Below, in pieces: positions 17,866-26,081 of a stretch of 64,000 nucleotides of DNA (position 1 is its first letter; the number at the start of each line of letters is the position of its first letter). A program made the position numbers and the translations under genes. Source of the DNA: Cobetia sp. L2A1 (GTDB taxonomy: Bacteria; Pseudomonadota; Gammaproteobacteria; Pseudomonadales; Halomonadaceae); NCBI RefSeq assembly GCF_009796845.1, contig NZ_CP047025.1, forward strand, positions 2,790,001-2,854,000, in the 5' to 3' direction. Below the pieces are notes generated by a model that was not told the DNA's origin, made no database searches, and saw only the letters and a program-made list of their open reading frames with translations.

Positions 17866-18137
17866 TTGATCTGCTCCGGCTCATCCTTGACAGCCTTGTC
17901 CTCAGCAGTCTCGTCACGCGGACCACAGGTACCGTTATCGATGAAGCCGACACGGGACTCAGGCGTTACATTGTTGTGCACTTCATACTTGATAACCGCT
18001 TCCATGCACAGCGCAACCTGCTCTGGCGTCAGCACTCGTCCATCCGGCCACTTCCGCAGCTGCATGGATTGTTTGAGGCTCTCATAGATAGCGGGCGTCA
18101 TCTGTCCCACCATGCCGTCAAAGGTCATGTTGCTCAT
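17853..18137 (-). CDS. yeaC: YeaC-like DUF1315 protein
   Basis: This 94-residue protein has the DUF1315 pattern MTPAIYESLKQSMQLRKWPDGRVLTPEQ and EAVIKYE. The function is unknown. The frame opens 37 codons earlier, but AGGAGAG 7 bases before the ATG at 18137 fixes the start. Its 3' end overlaps the DUF2797 gene, forming a two-gene operon. The C-terminal tail is acidic and Lys-rich. The 250-base stretch upstream to glpG holds only short repeats (CATCTACGGAGC-type, 18265-18292) and no evident gene. Confidence 0.85.
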   Translation of the reverse strand: MSNMTFDGMVGQMTPAIYESLKQSMQLRKWPDGRVLTPEQVALCMEAVIKYEVHNNVTPESRVGFIDNGTCGPRDETAEDKAVKDEPEQIKWVN

Positions 18138-18389
18138 GGCTTCTCTCCTGATACTGGGCCACGGCTGCCGTCGCAGTCCGTGATTGATGGCCGCCATTCT
18201 ATCACTGTCATCTCTGGTGCTGTCAGCATGCGACCTCTGACGACTCATCGGTGATCCATCGGGCTCTACCTACGGAGCCATCTACGGAGCTATCCAACGA
18301 CGTTATCTGGTGAGATATCTCGTGAACTACCCATCGCGCTTTCCTGCCGCACTATCTCGCAAGCATTGTCGCAAAGCACTTGAAGCTGC

Positions 18390-19280
18390 CTAATTCGCTT
18401 TCTGCCGCATGCGCCTTGGCAACAGCAAGCCAAGCACCAGGCCAGATATCAAACCACCCAGGTGCGCTTCGTTGGCAATATCACCTAGCCCGATAGCATT
18501 CGAAAGCGGCGTCATGCACAGCACAAGATAGATAAGCATGAAGATCATCAACGAACGCTGGATCTGGTAACCCAGCGCCGGACGGCGACGGGCAGCAATG
18601 AACACATAACCAATAACGGCAAAATCGATGCCGGAGAGCCCCCCGAACAGCACACTGCCGACCGCGTACTGCGCCAGATTGGCTGCAATGCCGCTGATCA
18701 AGAGCACCAATGCAAAACGCCAAGGACCATCAATGGCTTCGATCTGACGGCCAAAGACCCATAGCCACAGCAAATTGAAGACCAGATGCAACACACCAAA
18801 ATGCATCAGCGAGGGTGACCACAGCCGCCACCACTCACCGGATAATGTCGCTGACAATGTCTCGGGGCGGATATGCTGTGTACCGATCAATTCAAAGGGT
18901 ACGATCGCCAGCCACTGGAACACTGCCGCCTGACCGAGGGAATACTGTGCCAGCACGGTAAGGCAGCAAGCCAGGCCGACAAGCCAGGTCAATGGCGTCA
19001 GACGTATGAGTTGCCAGAGCCCAGCGGGATTCACGCCATGCACGCTCACAGGCGTAGCACCACCATCTCGCAGCGACTCCCCGTTCGAGTGGCGCTCCAA
19101 CATGGCCACCACGACTGACAGCTTCTCAGGGTCTGCCAGCCATAGTACTTGCTTTGCCTCGCCAGAATCTGGCGAGGCAGGCGCATCGTGAGTGATTTGA
19201 TGACCGATACCCTCAGCCCATAGCGCTTCACGCAATGGGAGGCTATCGAACGCCTCTGGCAACGTCAGAACCTTGAACAT
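18390..19280 (-). CDS. glpG: Rhomboid intramembrane serine protease, GlpG-like
   Basis: This 296-residue protease cleaves substrates within the inner membrane. A cytosolic NRho-like domain (about 1-80) is followed by six or seven membrane helices. The catalytic serine motif GLSG has S216 and the catalytic histidine in NEAHLGG is H273. The loop/helix 2 element HFGVLHLVFNLLWLW matches the GlpG H..N oxyanion region. Length and order fit E. coli GlpG (276). No glpR or glpE neighbour is present. The start ATG at 19280 lies after a purine-poor region. Confidence 0.93.
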   Translation of the reverse strand: MFKVLTLPEAFDSLPLREALWAEGIGHQITHDAPASPDSGEAKQVLWLADPEKLSVVVAMLERHSNGESLRDGGATPVSVHGVNPAGLWQLIRLTPLTWLVGLACCLTVLAQYSLGQAAVFQWLAIVPFELIGTQHIRPETLSATLSGEWWRLWSPSLMHFGVLHLVFNLLWLWVFGRQIEAIDGPWRFALVLLISGIAANLAQYAVGSVLFGGLSGIDFAVIGYVFIAARRRPALGYQIQRSLMIFMLIYLVLCMTPLSNAIGLGDIANEAHLGGLISGLVLGLLLPRRMRQKAN

Positions 19281-19402
19281 GCAGTGCCCCTAGCAGTACT
19301 TGGCAGTAGTAATGCACCGTCGACAGGCTGCCGAGACGCATAAAAGAAAGACATGACGGGCGGGACATCAACATGGCGTCCCGAATGGCTATCAGACAGG
19401 CA

Positions 19403-19433
19403 TAAAAAAAAGCCCGGTGGGGGGCCACCGGAC
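19403..19433 (-). terminator. Strong minus-strand rho-independent terminator
   Basis: On the minus strand a GTCCGGTGG / CCACCGGGC stem with a C4 loop is followed by T8. It lies 148 bases after the stop of the phosphatase gene at 19581, leaving an unusually long transcribed tail or a separate small RNA (see 19434-19526). Confidence 0.92.
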
Positions 19434-19561
19434 TGAGCAAGGGATCATTCAAGGGAACACTTACTCAGAGTACGCCAATGGCGAATGGTTCACCGCACTT
19501 CGATTGAAAAAACCAATGACCATCAACGTATTTTTAAACAAAGCCTATATGGCGACTTCAA
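19434..19561 (-). ncRNA. Candidate small RNA ending at the 19403-19433 terminator
   Basis: Between the phosphatase stop and a strong terminator there is no credible gene on the minus strand (longest ATG frame about 20 codons). A possible promoter is TTGAAG at 19556-19561, 17 bases, then TTTAAA at 19533-19538, which would start an RNA near 19526 of about 120 nt with a U8 end. The -10 match is only four of six, so this could equally be the 3' untranslated region of the phosphatase mRNA. Confidence 0.3.
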
Positions 19562-19580
19562 CACCTGCTGCTGCCGCTGA

Positions 19581-20672
19581 TTACTCTACAGGCTTATCAC
19601 TACCCTGGCCCTCAGTGTACTCCTGACTCGATAGTGCATCAGCAGGTAGCTCCTCAGGCAGTGGCCGCCGCGAGGGTTCACGTGGCACCGGTACCCAAAC
19701 GAAGTTTTCAGCATCCAAGGTTGCCTCACCACTAAAGCGATAGGCCACCAATCGGCCGAACTTGACGGCGCTGTAATCCAGACAGGCGATGTTAGGTGCA
19801 GGTAGCGCCGGTAGGCCCTCGCACCAGTAATGCCCCAAGAACAATGGCGGTTGCTCCACTCCGTAATAGGGGAGATTGGCAAGTTCGTCATCACTCAGCC
19901 AGCGGGATTCCAGTTCGCCCGGAAGATTATCCGGCTGAAAGACGACATCACCATAGGTGCGCGGTTCACGCGCCCAGAAATGGGTACGGAAGCTACGTCG
20001 CGTGAAGCCATCGCCGGAGTGAATTTCGACACCTTCCGGCAAACGCAGACTCGCGCCACGTGTCAGTCGCTCCAGTACTCGCCAGGCAAAGCTGCTGGAA
20101 TCAATGGAATCGTGTAGAAAATCCTCATCGATGCGTCCATCAGGACAGCGCTCAAGAAAAGCGCGCACCAACGGCTCATCCCAGCAGGCATGCACCACTC
20201 GCAGGCCGCTCTTGCCAGGCGCCAGCGGCGGCAGGTCAAGACACAGCGGCATACGCATGAACCAGCGCAGCGCCTCGTCCCACTCATCGGGATGATGCTG
20301 ATACTGCTCCAGCGTTTCGCGAATGATGCGATTATGCCGTGACGTATGCGGCCGCAAGAAGCTGCGGTGCTCCTCGCCCTTCTGCTGACGCCCACGCCGA
20401 CAATAAGCCAGTGCGTTGTACTCGTGATTCCCCATCACGATCAGCGCCTCTCCGGCATCGACCATGCGACTGGCCAACTGAACCGCCAACCTGATGCGCG
20501 GGCCGCGATCGATGATATCGCCAAGGAAGATCACCTTGCGTGTCGGATGACGATAAACACCATCGATCAGATGATAGCCGAGCGTCTCCAACAACGTCGC
20601 CAGGGTCGCGCCGCAGCCATGCACATCACCGATCAGATCATAGCCATCTTGTGGCGTCACAAACTCATTCAT
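19581..20672 (-). CDS. PPP-family metallophosphoesterase
   Basis: This 363-residue protein has the canonical bimetal phosphoesterase motifs: GDVHG at 15-19, GDIIDRG at 51-57 and GNHE at 81-84, plus a later VVHACWDE and FLGHYW supplying histidines. It belongs to the same superfamily as serine/threonine phosphatases PrpA/PrpB and the Ap4A hydrolase ApaH, but the long middle insertion makes the exact substrate uncertain. It starts 16 bases after the nadK stop, so the two genes form an operon. The C-terminal 40 residues are Pro/Glu-rich and likely disordered. Confidence 0.85.
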   Translation of the reverse strand: MNEFVTPQDGYDLIGDVHGCGATLATLLETLGYHLIDGVYRHPTRKVIFLGDIIDRGPRIRLAVQLASRMVDAGEALIVMGNHEYNALAYCRRGRQQKGEEHRSFLRPHTSRHNRIIRETLEQYQHHPDEWDEALRWFMRMPLCLDLPPLAPGKSGLRVVHACWDEPLVRAFLERCPDGRIDEDFLHDSIDSSSFAWRVLERLTRGASLRLPEGVEIHSGDGFTRRSFRTHFWAREPRTYGDVVFQPDNLPGELESRWLSDDELANLPYYGVEQPPLFLGHYWCEGLPALPAPNIACLDYSAVKFGRLVAYRFSGEATLDAENFVWVPVPREPSRRPLPEELPADALSSQEYTEGQGSDKPVE

Positions 20673-20688
20673 GCAGTGAGCCTTGATG

Positions 20689-21573
20689 TCATTCGCCGAG
20701 GCGGTTGCTCCAGCCGAGCTTGGTACGACAGATCTCGAAATAGTTGTGCTCCAGTGGGTGAATCAGCGTCAAACGCTCACGCTTGCGACGAATCTTGAGC
20801 ACATCTCCGGGTTTGGCGACTACCTGCGTCTGACCATCACAGCTGATATGCGGATACGTCGAGTTGCTGGCACTGATATGCAGTGTTATCTCACTGGCCG
20901 CGTCGATGACAATCGGCCGGCTAGATAGCGTATGCGGGAACATCGGCACCAGCGTAATCGCCTCAAGGCGAGGATGGACGATCGGGCCACCACCGGACAG
21001 CGCATAGGCAGTTGACCCCGTCGGGGTCGCGACAATCAGCCCATCCGAGCGCTGGGAATAGACAAACTGCCCGTCGATGAACAGCTCAAACTCGATCATG
21101 CGCGCAGCCTTGCCCGGATGTAGCACGACATCGTTCAGGCCATCTGCGGCGCCAATCTTCTCGTTATCACGGAAGACTTCTGCCTCGAGCAAGAAGCGCT
21201 GCTCACTGAGATATTGACCACCCAGCACCTCTTCAACTTTCTGCTCCAGCTCATCGGGCCGAATATCCGTGAGAAAGCCTAGCCGGCCTCGATTGACACC
21301 CAGTACTGGGGTGCCACTACGACAGAGCGCGCGCGCGGCGCCCAGCAGGCTGCCATCACCACCGACGACAATCACCAGATCACAGCGCTCACCCATCTGA
21401 CGACGGCTGGCCACTTCCAAACCATGGTCCAATAACAGCGTAGCGGTACGCTCTTCGATCACCATGGCGAGCCCACGGGCATCCAGAAAGCGAATCAGGC
21501 GCTTGAGCGTGTCGACCACCTGAGCACTGCCCAGCCGACCGATCACACCGATCGTATTGAATTTCTGCTCCAT
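20689..21573 (-). CDS. nadK: NAD kinase
   Basis: This 294-residue enzyme phosphorylates NAD to NADP with ATP. Family signatures are the GGDGS motif at 71-75, NRGRLGFLTDI, DGLIVATPTGSTAYALSGGGPI and the C-terminal ISCDGQ. The length equals typical gammaproteobacterial NadK (292). It is followed directly by the metallophosphoesterase gene and is divergent from the ECF sigma factor operon. The start ATG at 21573 is preceded by GGGGAGG a few bases upstream (CCGGGGAGGCGTAATG), a strong ribosome binding site. Confidence 0.97.
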   Translation of the reverse strand: MEQKFNTIGVIGRLGSAQVVDTLKRLIRFLDARGLAMVIEERTATLLLDHGLEVASRRQMGERCDLVIVVGGDGSLLGAARALCRSGTPVLGVNRGRLGFLTDIRPDELEQKVEEVLGGQYLSEQRFLLEAEVFRDNEKIGAADGLNDVVLHPGKAARMIEFELFIDGQFVYSQRSDGLIVATPTGSTAYALSGGGPIVHPRLEAITLVPMFPHTLSSRPIVIDAASEITLHISASNSTYPHISCDGQTQVVAKPGDVLKIRRKRERLTLIHPLEHNYFEICRTKLGWSNRLGE

Positions 21574-21978
21574 TACGCCTCCCCGGCTGTCATGACGGCC
21601 ATTATGCGGACTCCCTGCACAGCCGGCAATGCGCCCGACTTTCGTAGCGGCTTTCGTCCCATATCACCTCATATCGGCGCTACACGATGTTGCATAACAT
21701 CTATCTCCCATACATCCATCTTCCACGCGTGAGCGTTAAACCAGTCAGTCCCTCATGTCCTGCGCGGCAGTGTTATCGATGTCATTGACTCTCTACGTCT
21801 CTTGTTCTTGACGAACCGGTTCTTGACGAGCCTGTTCTTGATGGCACTGACTATTGATAACTCACCGTCGCCCGCGCCTTACTTTCAGGAGTACTTGCTC
21901 ATGCAGCTTGCCATCGCCCAAGGGTCCGGCTACCGTCACTTTAACAATGGATCCCCACCCAGAGGAGCCGGCACCACC
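21574..21978. promoter_or_regulatory. Divergent nadK / sigma factor intergenic region with tandem 15-mers
   Basis: This 400-base region carries the promoters of nadK and the sigma operon. At 21804-21848 there are three head-to-tail 15-base units (GTTCTTGACGAACCG, GTTCTTGACGAGCCT, GTTCTTGATGGCACT). Each contains TTGACG or TTGATG, matching a -35 element, but no well-spaced -10 was identified. The frame of the sigma gene is open through this region, so the repeats could also be read as codons if a TTG start at 21802 were used, which seems unlikely. Confidence 0.45.
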
Positions 21979-22557
21979 ATGCCAGCACACACACCGTCTG
22001 CCAGTCCGCAGGAATCAGACACCTTCGATCACGCCAGCGCTATCGAAGCCTGTGCCCGTGGTGAAGAATCCGCCTTTCGCAGTCTCTATGATCTGGAATC
22101 GGGTCGTATGCTTGCGCTCGCGATGCGCTTGCTGGGGAGTCGAGATCAAGCAGAAGATGCTGTCCACGATGCCTTCATCAAGCTGTGGTCCAATGCCGGA
22201 CAATATCGGCGAGAACTGGGCAACGGCCGCGCTTGGCTGTTCAGCATCTTACGTTATCGCGCATTGGATCAGTTGCGTGCTCAAGGGCGTACACCGCGGG
22301 GTAACAGCGATGCGCTCGATACCCTGGCAGATTTACTCGCCAATCCGGAAACCGCCGCAGATGATAGTCAGACAGCGCATCAGCTCAGCGATTGTCTTGG
22401 TGAACTGGAGCTGCCTCGCCGTGAACCCATATTGCTGGCCTTCTTCAAGGGGCTGACGCACGAGCAGATCGCAGAGAAGATGAGCTCACCACTCGGCACC
22501 ATCAAGGGACGCATTCGCGCCGGACTCAAGCTACTGCAGGAGTGCCTGTCACGATGA
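21979..22557 (+). CDS. ECF-type RNA polymerase sigma factor
   Basis: This 192-residue group-4 sigma factor has region 2 with RSLYDLESGRMLALAMRLLGSRDQAEDAVHDAFIKLW and region 4 with RREPILLAFFKGLTHEQIAEKM-x-PLGTIKGRI. Between them lies the linker EL-x-NGRAWLFSILRYRALDQLR. The ATG at 21979 (GAGGAG 11 bases upstream) was chosen. An ATG at 21901 with AGGAG 9 bases upstream is equally well supported and would add 26 residues. The stop overlaps the anti-sigma start (ATGA), so regulator and antagonist are coupled. Arrangement and partner resemble the SigK/RskA-type pair. Confidence 0.9.
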   Translation: MPAHTPSASPQESDTFDHASAIEACARGEESAFRSLYDLESGRMLALAMRLLGSRDQAEDAVHDAFIKLWSNAGQYRRELGNGRAWLFSILRYRALDQLRAQGRTPRGNSDALDTLADLLANPETAADDSQTAHQLSDCLGELELPRREPILLAFFKGLTHEQIAEKMSSPLGTIKGRIRAGLKLLQECLSR

Positions 22558-23360
22558 ATACTTCCCTTATCCCCGAATCACCTGAAGAGCAGAACCTGCT
22601 GCTCGGTGAACATACGCTAGGCCTGTTGGACCCAGAGCGCGAGGAAGAGATACGTGCCTGGATAGCACGCGACGATGCCGCCGCCCGCATGGCCCTTCGC
22701 TGGCAACAGCACTGGCTGAGCGTCAGTGATCGCCTGCCTCCTGAGCCTGCTTCTGATTCGCTCTGGAAGCGTATCGATGCAAGTCTCACACGTCTGAAGC
22801 AAGCGCCCCCGACAGCTTCTTCAGCAAGCCGTGAAAAGGGACGCCAGCCATCGTGGCTGGTACGCTGGCTGGGTGGCGGTATCGGTCTTGGGTTGGGTGC
22901 AGGTCTGGCGCTTGCCCTCGCGATGCAGATCGGCCCCTTCGCCCCTCAGGACGGCGCTGACACCCGTGCGCCTGACATGGCAGTGCAACCCTCCAGTTCC
23001 GCCGAACAGCGCATGGTGGCCGTTCTGCAGACGCTGGAAGACCCGGGTACGCCAACGTGGGTGGCACATGTCACCACCAGCGGCGGGCTTCAGCTGACGC
23101 CCAAGACGAGCATAGCGCAGCCCTCTGACGGTGTGATCGAGCTGTGGACACTAACCGACCCAGCCGAAGGTCCACGCTCGCTGGGCCTGGTAGACGCCGT
23201 AGCAGGTATCGAACTAAGCGCTGCGCAAATTGGCAGCATGAATCCGGGGCAGCTGCTGGAGATGACGCTTGAACCTGATGGCGGTTCGCCGACGGGCAAA
23301 CCGACGGGCAAGGTCCTCGCTATTGGCCGGTTGGTTGATCTCAATCAGCTCGACAGTTAG
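22554..23360 (+). CDS. RskA-type membrane anti-sigma factor
   Basis: This 268-residue single-pass membrane protein has a cytoplasmic N-terminal domain (about 1-90) with LLLGEHTLGLLDPEREEEIRAWIARD, typical of anti-sigma-K factors. No zinc H-x3-C-x2-C motif is present. A membrane helix (about 105-126, Gly/Leu/Ala-rich) is followed by a periplasmic RskA domain with DGVIELWTLTDPAEGPRSLGLV and a C-terminal LEPDGGSPTGKPTGKVL. It is expected to hold the sigma factor at 21979 inactive until proteolysis. The start overlaps the sigma stop by four bases. A rho-independent terminator at 23493 closes the operon. Confidence 0.88.
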   Translation: MNTSLIPESPEEQNLLLGEHTLGLLDPEREEEIRAWIARDDAAARMALRWQQHWLSVSDRLPPEPASDSLWKRIDASLTRLKQAPPTASSASREKGRQPSWLVRWLGGGIGLGLGAGLALALAMQIGPFAPQDGADTRAPDMAVQPSSSAEQRMVAVLQTLEDPGTPTWVAHVTTSGGLQLTPKTSIAQPSDGVIELWTLTDPAEGPRSLGLVDAVAGIELSAAQIGSMNPGQLLEMTLEPDGGSPTGKPTGKVLAIGRLVDLNQLDS

Positions 23361-23492
23361 ACACAGCACTCATCAGCTACGCGGCCACGAACAAGCCGTC
23401 GCACGCTACAGGCGCCCCTGAAAGCGTGAATGCCGCCAGGGGCTCCTTGTACCTGTAGTGGTGATGACCCTACTGGCGAAACGCCAGACAGC

Positions 23493-23521
23493 AAAAAGCC
23501 CCGCATTGGCGGGGCTTTTTT
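23493..23521 (+). terminator. Terminator of the sigma/anti-sigma operon
   Basis: Perfect 12-base arms AAAAAGCCCCGC / GCGGGGCTTTTT around ATTG, with T6 on the plus strand and A5 on the left, so it can also act for the minus-strand mvaT. A smaller hairpin (CTGGCG AAA CGCCAG) precedes it at 23473-23487. Confidence 0.92.
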
Positions 23522-23592
23522 ATACCTGAAGCGACATCTTTACAGGTATCAGCGCGGGTGGAGCCTGGGCCACACCTCAAGACGCGTATCAC

Positions 23593-23979
23593 TTAGCTTT
23601 CAGTACGTTCCAGCCAAGCTTCAACGGTTTCAGCACCGTGAGCTTCTTTCCACTCTTTCAGCTGCTTGTGGTTACCACCACGAGTCTCGATCACTTCACC
23701 GGTGTTCGGGTTCTTGTAGATCTTGAGCTTACGCTTGCGGCGCACGCCGCCAGACTTGTTCTCGCCAGCAGAAGCGGCAGCCGGAGACTGGGACGCTTTC
23801 GGGTCCAACAGAGAGATGACATCACGAGTGGACTTGCCGTACTCGCTCATCAAGGCATCCAGCTTATCCTTGAATTCCAGCTCATTTTTCAAACGGTCAT
23901 CATTGCGCAGCGTTTCAAGTTGCTCTTGAAGCTTCTTGAGCTCTTGTTCTTTCTGCATGAAGTCAGTTAGCAGGGACAT
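23593..23979 (-). CDS. mvaT: MvaT/MvaU-family H-NS-like nucleoid protein
   Basis: This 128-residue xenogeneic silencer has an N-terminal oligomerisation coiled coil (about 1-60; LLTDFMQKEQELKKLQEQLETL, then ELEFKDKLDALMSEYGKSTRDVISLLDP). A basic linker is followed by a C-terminal DNA-binding domain with KIYKNPNTGEVIETRGGNHKQLKEWK, which is the Pseudomonas MvaT/MvaU signature. The R-G-G-N loop is the expected AT-pincer that reads AT-rich DNA. The start is decided by GGAG, which abuts the first ATG (23985) but sits 6 bases before the second ATG (23979); the second was chosen. It is monocistronic with a long AT-rich upstream region and may silence AT-rich loci such as the O-antigen genes near 60 kb (inference). 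Confidence 0.9.
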   Translation of the reverse strand: MSLLTDFMQKEQELKKLQEQLETLRNDDRLKNELEFKDKLDALMSEYGKSTRDVISLLDPKASQSPAAASAGENKSGGVRRKRKLKIYKNPNTGEVIETRGGNHKQLKEWKEAHGAETVEAWLERTES

Positions 23980-24606
23980 GGACATCTCCAGTTTATCGGG
24001 ACAGGCAATTAAGGCACAGGAAGGTTGCGCTGAAATCAGTCGGGAAAATATTCATTTGCCTGACAAACAAATCACTACCCACCCATAAGATCTGTGCAGG
24101 ACACTCGGGACAATTTAAGCACCCGCACAAGGACAGGAGCGATTATAGACCAGAGATACCGGCAACGTGAAGCGTTAAATAGCGTGTTTCAAAAATATGC
24201 AATATTTGATGATATTGCAACACCCTGCTTAAAAACAATACTCAATACCTACTGACATCATTAAGCACTAGCATCAATCTCATTGGTTACAAGACGCTTA
24301 CCTTGATAGAGAGGATATTGTACTGCGCCTGGACTCCCAACGTTAAGCCTGTGAGCGCATTCGGCCCTAAAAGTTCACGGGTTATTCACAATACCTGTTC
24401 ATGGGGCATTCATTCCGTCGAGCGTTGCAGTACTTCATGAGAGGCCCCTCTTCATTTACGGTTCATACAAAGTCCGAGGCTTTCTTTGCAGCTCATGCAA
24501 AACAGATATTCTTCGTTACAACAGCAAGAATTTCTAAAGTAGAAAAATGAGCAAACTAGCTTACGTCGAAGCGTGTTTTTCGCCATATAGCGTCGTTTAT
24601 CATTAG
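23980..24606. other. Long AT-rich intergenic region between mvaT and bioA
   Basis: About 630 bases without a credible gene on either strand. It must carry the mvaT promoter. Notable are an inverted repeat GCAATAT-N6-ATATTGC at 24199-24218 and a run of seven TTCAT/TTCAC pentamers between about 24376 and 24465. AT-rich content is compatible with MvaT autoregulation. Nothing else was recognised. Confidence 0.4.
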
Positions 24607-24638
24607 TAGTCAACCTGATAGAATAAAAATGTTAACAA
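24597..24638 (+). promoter_or_regulatory. Putative bioA promoter overlapped by a BirA-type operator
   Basis: TAGTCAACC (24607-24615), a 14-base spacer and TGTTAACAA (24630-24638) match the proteobacterial BirA operator TTGTAAACC-N14/15-GGTTTACAA at seven of nine positions in each half. Inside the spacer lies TAGAAT (24620-24625), a good -10, with TTATCA 17 bases upstream as -35. Operator overlap with the -10 box is what biotin repression requires. Confidence 0.55.
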
Positions 24639-24675
24639 AGAGCATTCCGTCTCTCTTACCTGCTGGAGAATTCAC

Positions 24676-25986
24676 ATGTCCTGCACTCGACTCACCTCTG
24701 AACCACTTCCACAGCAGGCGCTCTGGCATCCCTATACTCAGATGCAGGCCATGCCTGCGCCTCTTGATATCGTCGGCGGCACCGGCTCACGCATGACGCT
24801 CGCCGGTGGCGAAACATTGCTGGATGCCACATGTTCCTGGTGGTGCATGATTCATGGTTATGGTCACCCACGGCTGGTCTCTGCCATCCAAGCACAAGCC
24901 GCTGAGCTATGTCATGTCATGCTGGGTGGCATACGGCACCGTCCCGCAGTGGAGCTTGCCGAGGCACTGGTGCGCATTACACCGCAGGGGCTGAATCATG
25001 TCTTTTTCTCGGACAGCGGCTCCGTCGGAATGGAAGTCGCGATGAAAATGGCTGTGCAATATCAGCAGCAGCGTAAAGATCGTGATGACACCAGGGGGCG
25101 TACACGCATGTTATCCCTGATGAAGGCATATCACGGTGATACCGCAGGCTGCATGGCGGTGTGTGATCCCGAAGAAGGCATGCACTCACTATTCGCCGAT
25201 TTTCTACCCAAGCACTACTTTGCGCCCGCACCCACGGCAGGCTTCACAGCAACGCGGGAAGAGGTTGCGTCTGATATTGCCTGTCTAAGAAGGAGCCTTG
25301 AAGCCCACTACCATGAAATAGCCGCATTGTTGATGGAGCCATTACTGCAAGCTGCTGGTGGGCTCAATATGTACTCGCCCTACTACCTTGAAGCAGCACG
25401 TGCGCTATGTGACGAATTTGGCGTCGTATTGATCTTCGATGAAGTCGCTACTGGTTTTGGCCGCACCGGAAAACTCTTTGCCTGTGAGCACGCCAATGTC
25501 ACGCCCGATATCATGGTGTTGTCCAAAGGGTTGACCGGCGGCTATCTAGGGCATGCGGCAACGATTGCACAGAGCCATATCTTTCATGCCTTCGATGGCG
25601 AGGATGCTGACAACGCCTTCATGCATGGCCCCACCTTCATGGGTAATCCATTGGCCTGCCGCGTCGCACTGGAAAGCCTCAAGGTATTTGAGGAAGACAA
25701 TTATCTGGCCAGGATTGCAGAGTTGAATCAGGTACTGCGCGAAGAGTTGCTTGAGTTTTCCCATCCCGCCATTCGCGATATTCGTGTACTGGGTGCCACT
25801 GCAGTCATTGAAGTTCATGACGCCAAGAGTCTTGAAGGGGCACAAGTGCATGCTCGCAAGCAAGGTGTCTGGCTACGCCCCTTCGGACGCTGGCTATACA
25901 CAATGCCCGCCTACATCACGTCACATGAGGATTTGCGACAGATTACGCGAGCCATGACCAGTCACTTTAGCGCGCCGAGCCAATGA
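24676..25986 (+). CDS. bioA: Adenosylmethionine-8-amino-7-oxononanoate aminotransferase (BioA)
   Basis: This PLP enzyme converts 8-amino-7-oxononanoate to 7,8-diaminononanoate in biotin synthesis, with SAM as amino donor. It has 436 residues (E. coli 429). Family landmarks are LWHPYTQM at 16-23, SWWCMIHGYGHP at 54-65, the PLP aspartate in IFDEVATGFGRTG (D255) and the Schiff-base lysine in VLSKGLTGGYL (K284). The gene is alone: no bioB, bioF, bioC or bioD is nearby. GGAG lies about 8 bases before the ATG (CTGGAGAATTCACATG). A BirA-like operator lies 40-70 bases upstream. Confidence 0.95.
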   Translation: MSCTRLTSEPLPQQALWHPYTQMQAMPAPLDIVGGTGSRMTLAGGETLLDATCSWWCMIHGYGHPRLVSAIQAQAAELCHVMLGGIRHRPAVELAEALVRITPQGLNHVFFSDSGSVGMEVAMKMAVQYQQQRKDRDDTRGRTRMLSLMKAYHGDTAGCMAVCDPEEGMHSLFADFLPKHYFAPAPTAGFTATREEVASDIACLRRSLEAHYHEIAALLMEPLLQAAGGLNMYSPYYLEAARALCDEFGVVLIFDEVATGFGRTGKLFACEHANVTPDIMVLSKGLTGGYLGHAATIAQSHIFHAFDGEDADNAFMHGPTFMGNPLACRVALESLKVFEEDNYLARIAELNQVLREELLEFSHPAIRDIRVLGATAVIEVHDAKSLEGAQVHARKQGVWLRPFGRWLYTMPAYITSHEDLRQITRAMTSHFSAPSQ

Positions 25987-25999
25987 GCTGACACCTGCA

Positions 26000-26044
26000 T
26001 CTCGAACATACATCGCACCAGGCGAGCGTGATGTATGTTCGAGA
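26000..26044. terminator. Convergent hairpin between bioA and the YrbL-like gene
   Basis: Perfect 15-base arms (TCTCGAACATACATC and complement) around a 15-base loop lie between two converging genes. No T-run follows on either strand, so termination efficiency is uncertain. Confidence 0.6.
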
Positions 26045-26081
26045 TAGGAAAACGGATGGAACAGGTGCGACCGCTTATTCT

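Noticed and set aside
21854-22456. 200-codon frame in the second plus-strand phase
   Set aside because: Out-of-phase shadow of the ECF sigma gene, which shows regions 2 and 4 clearly.
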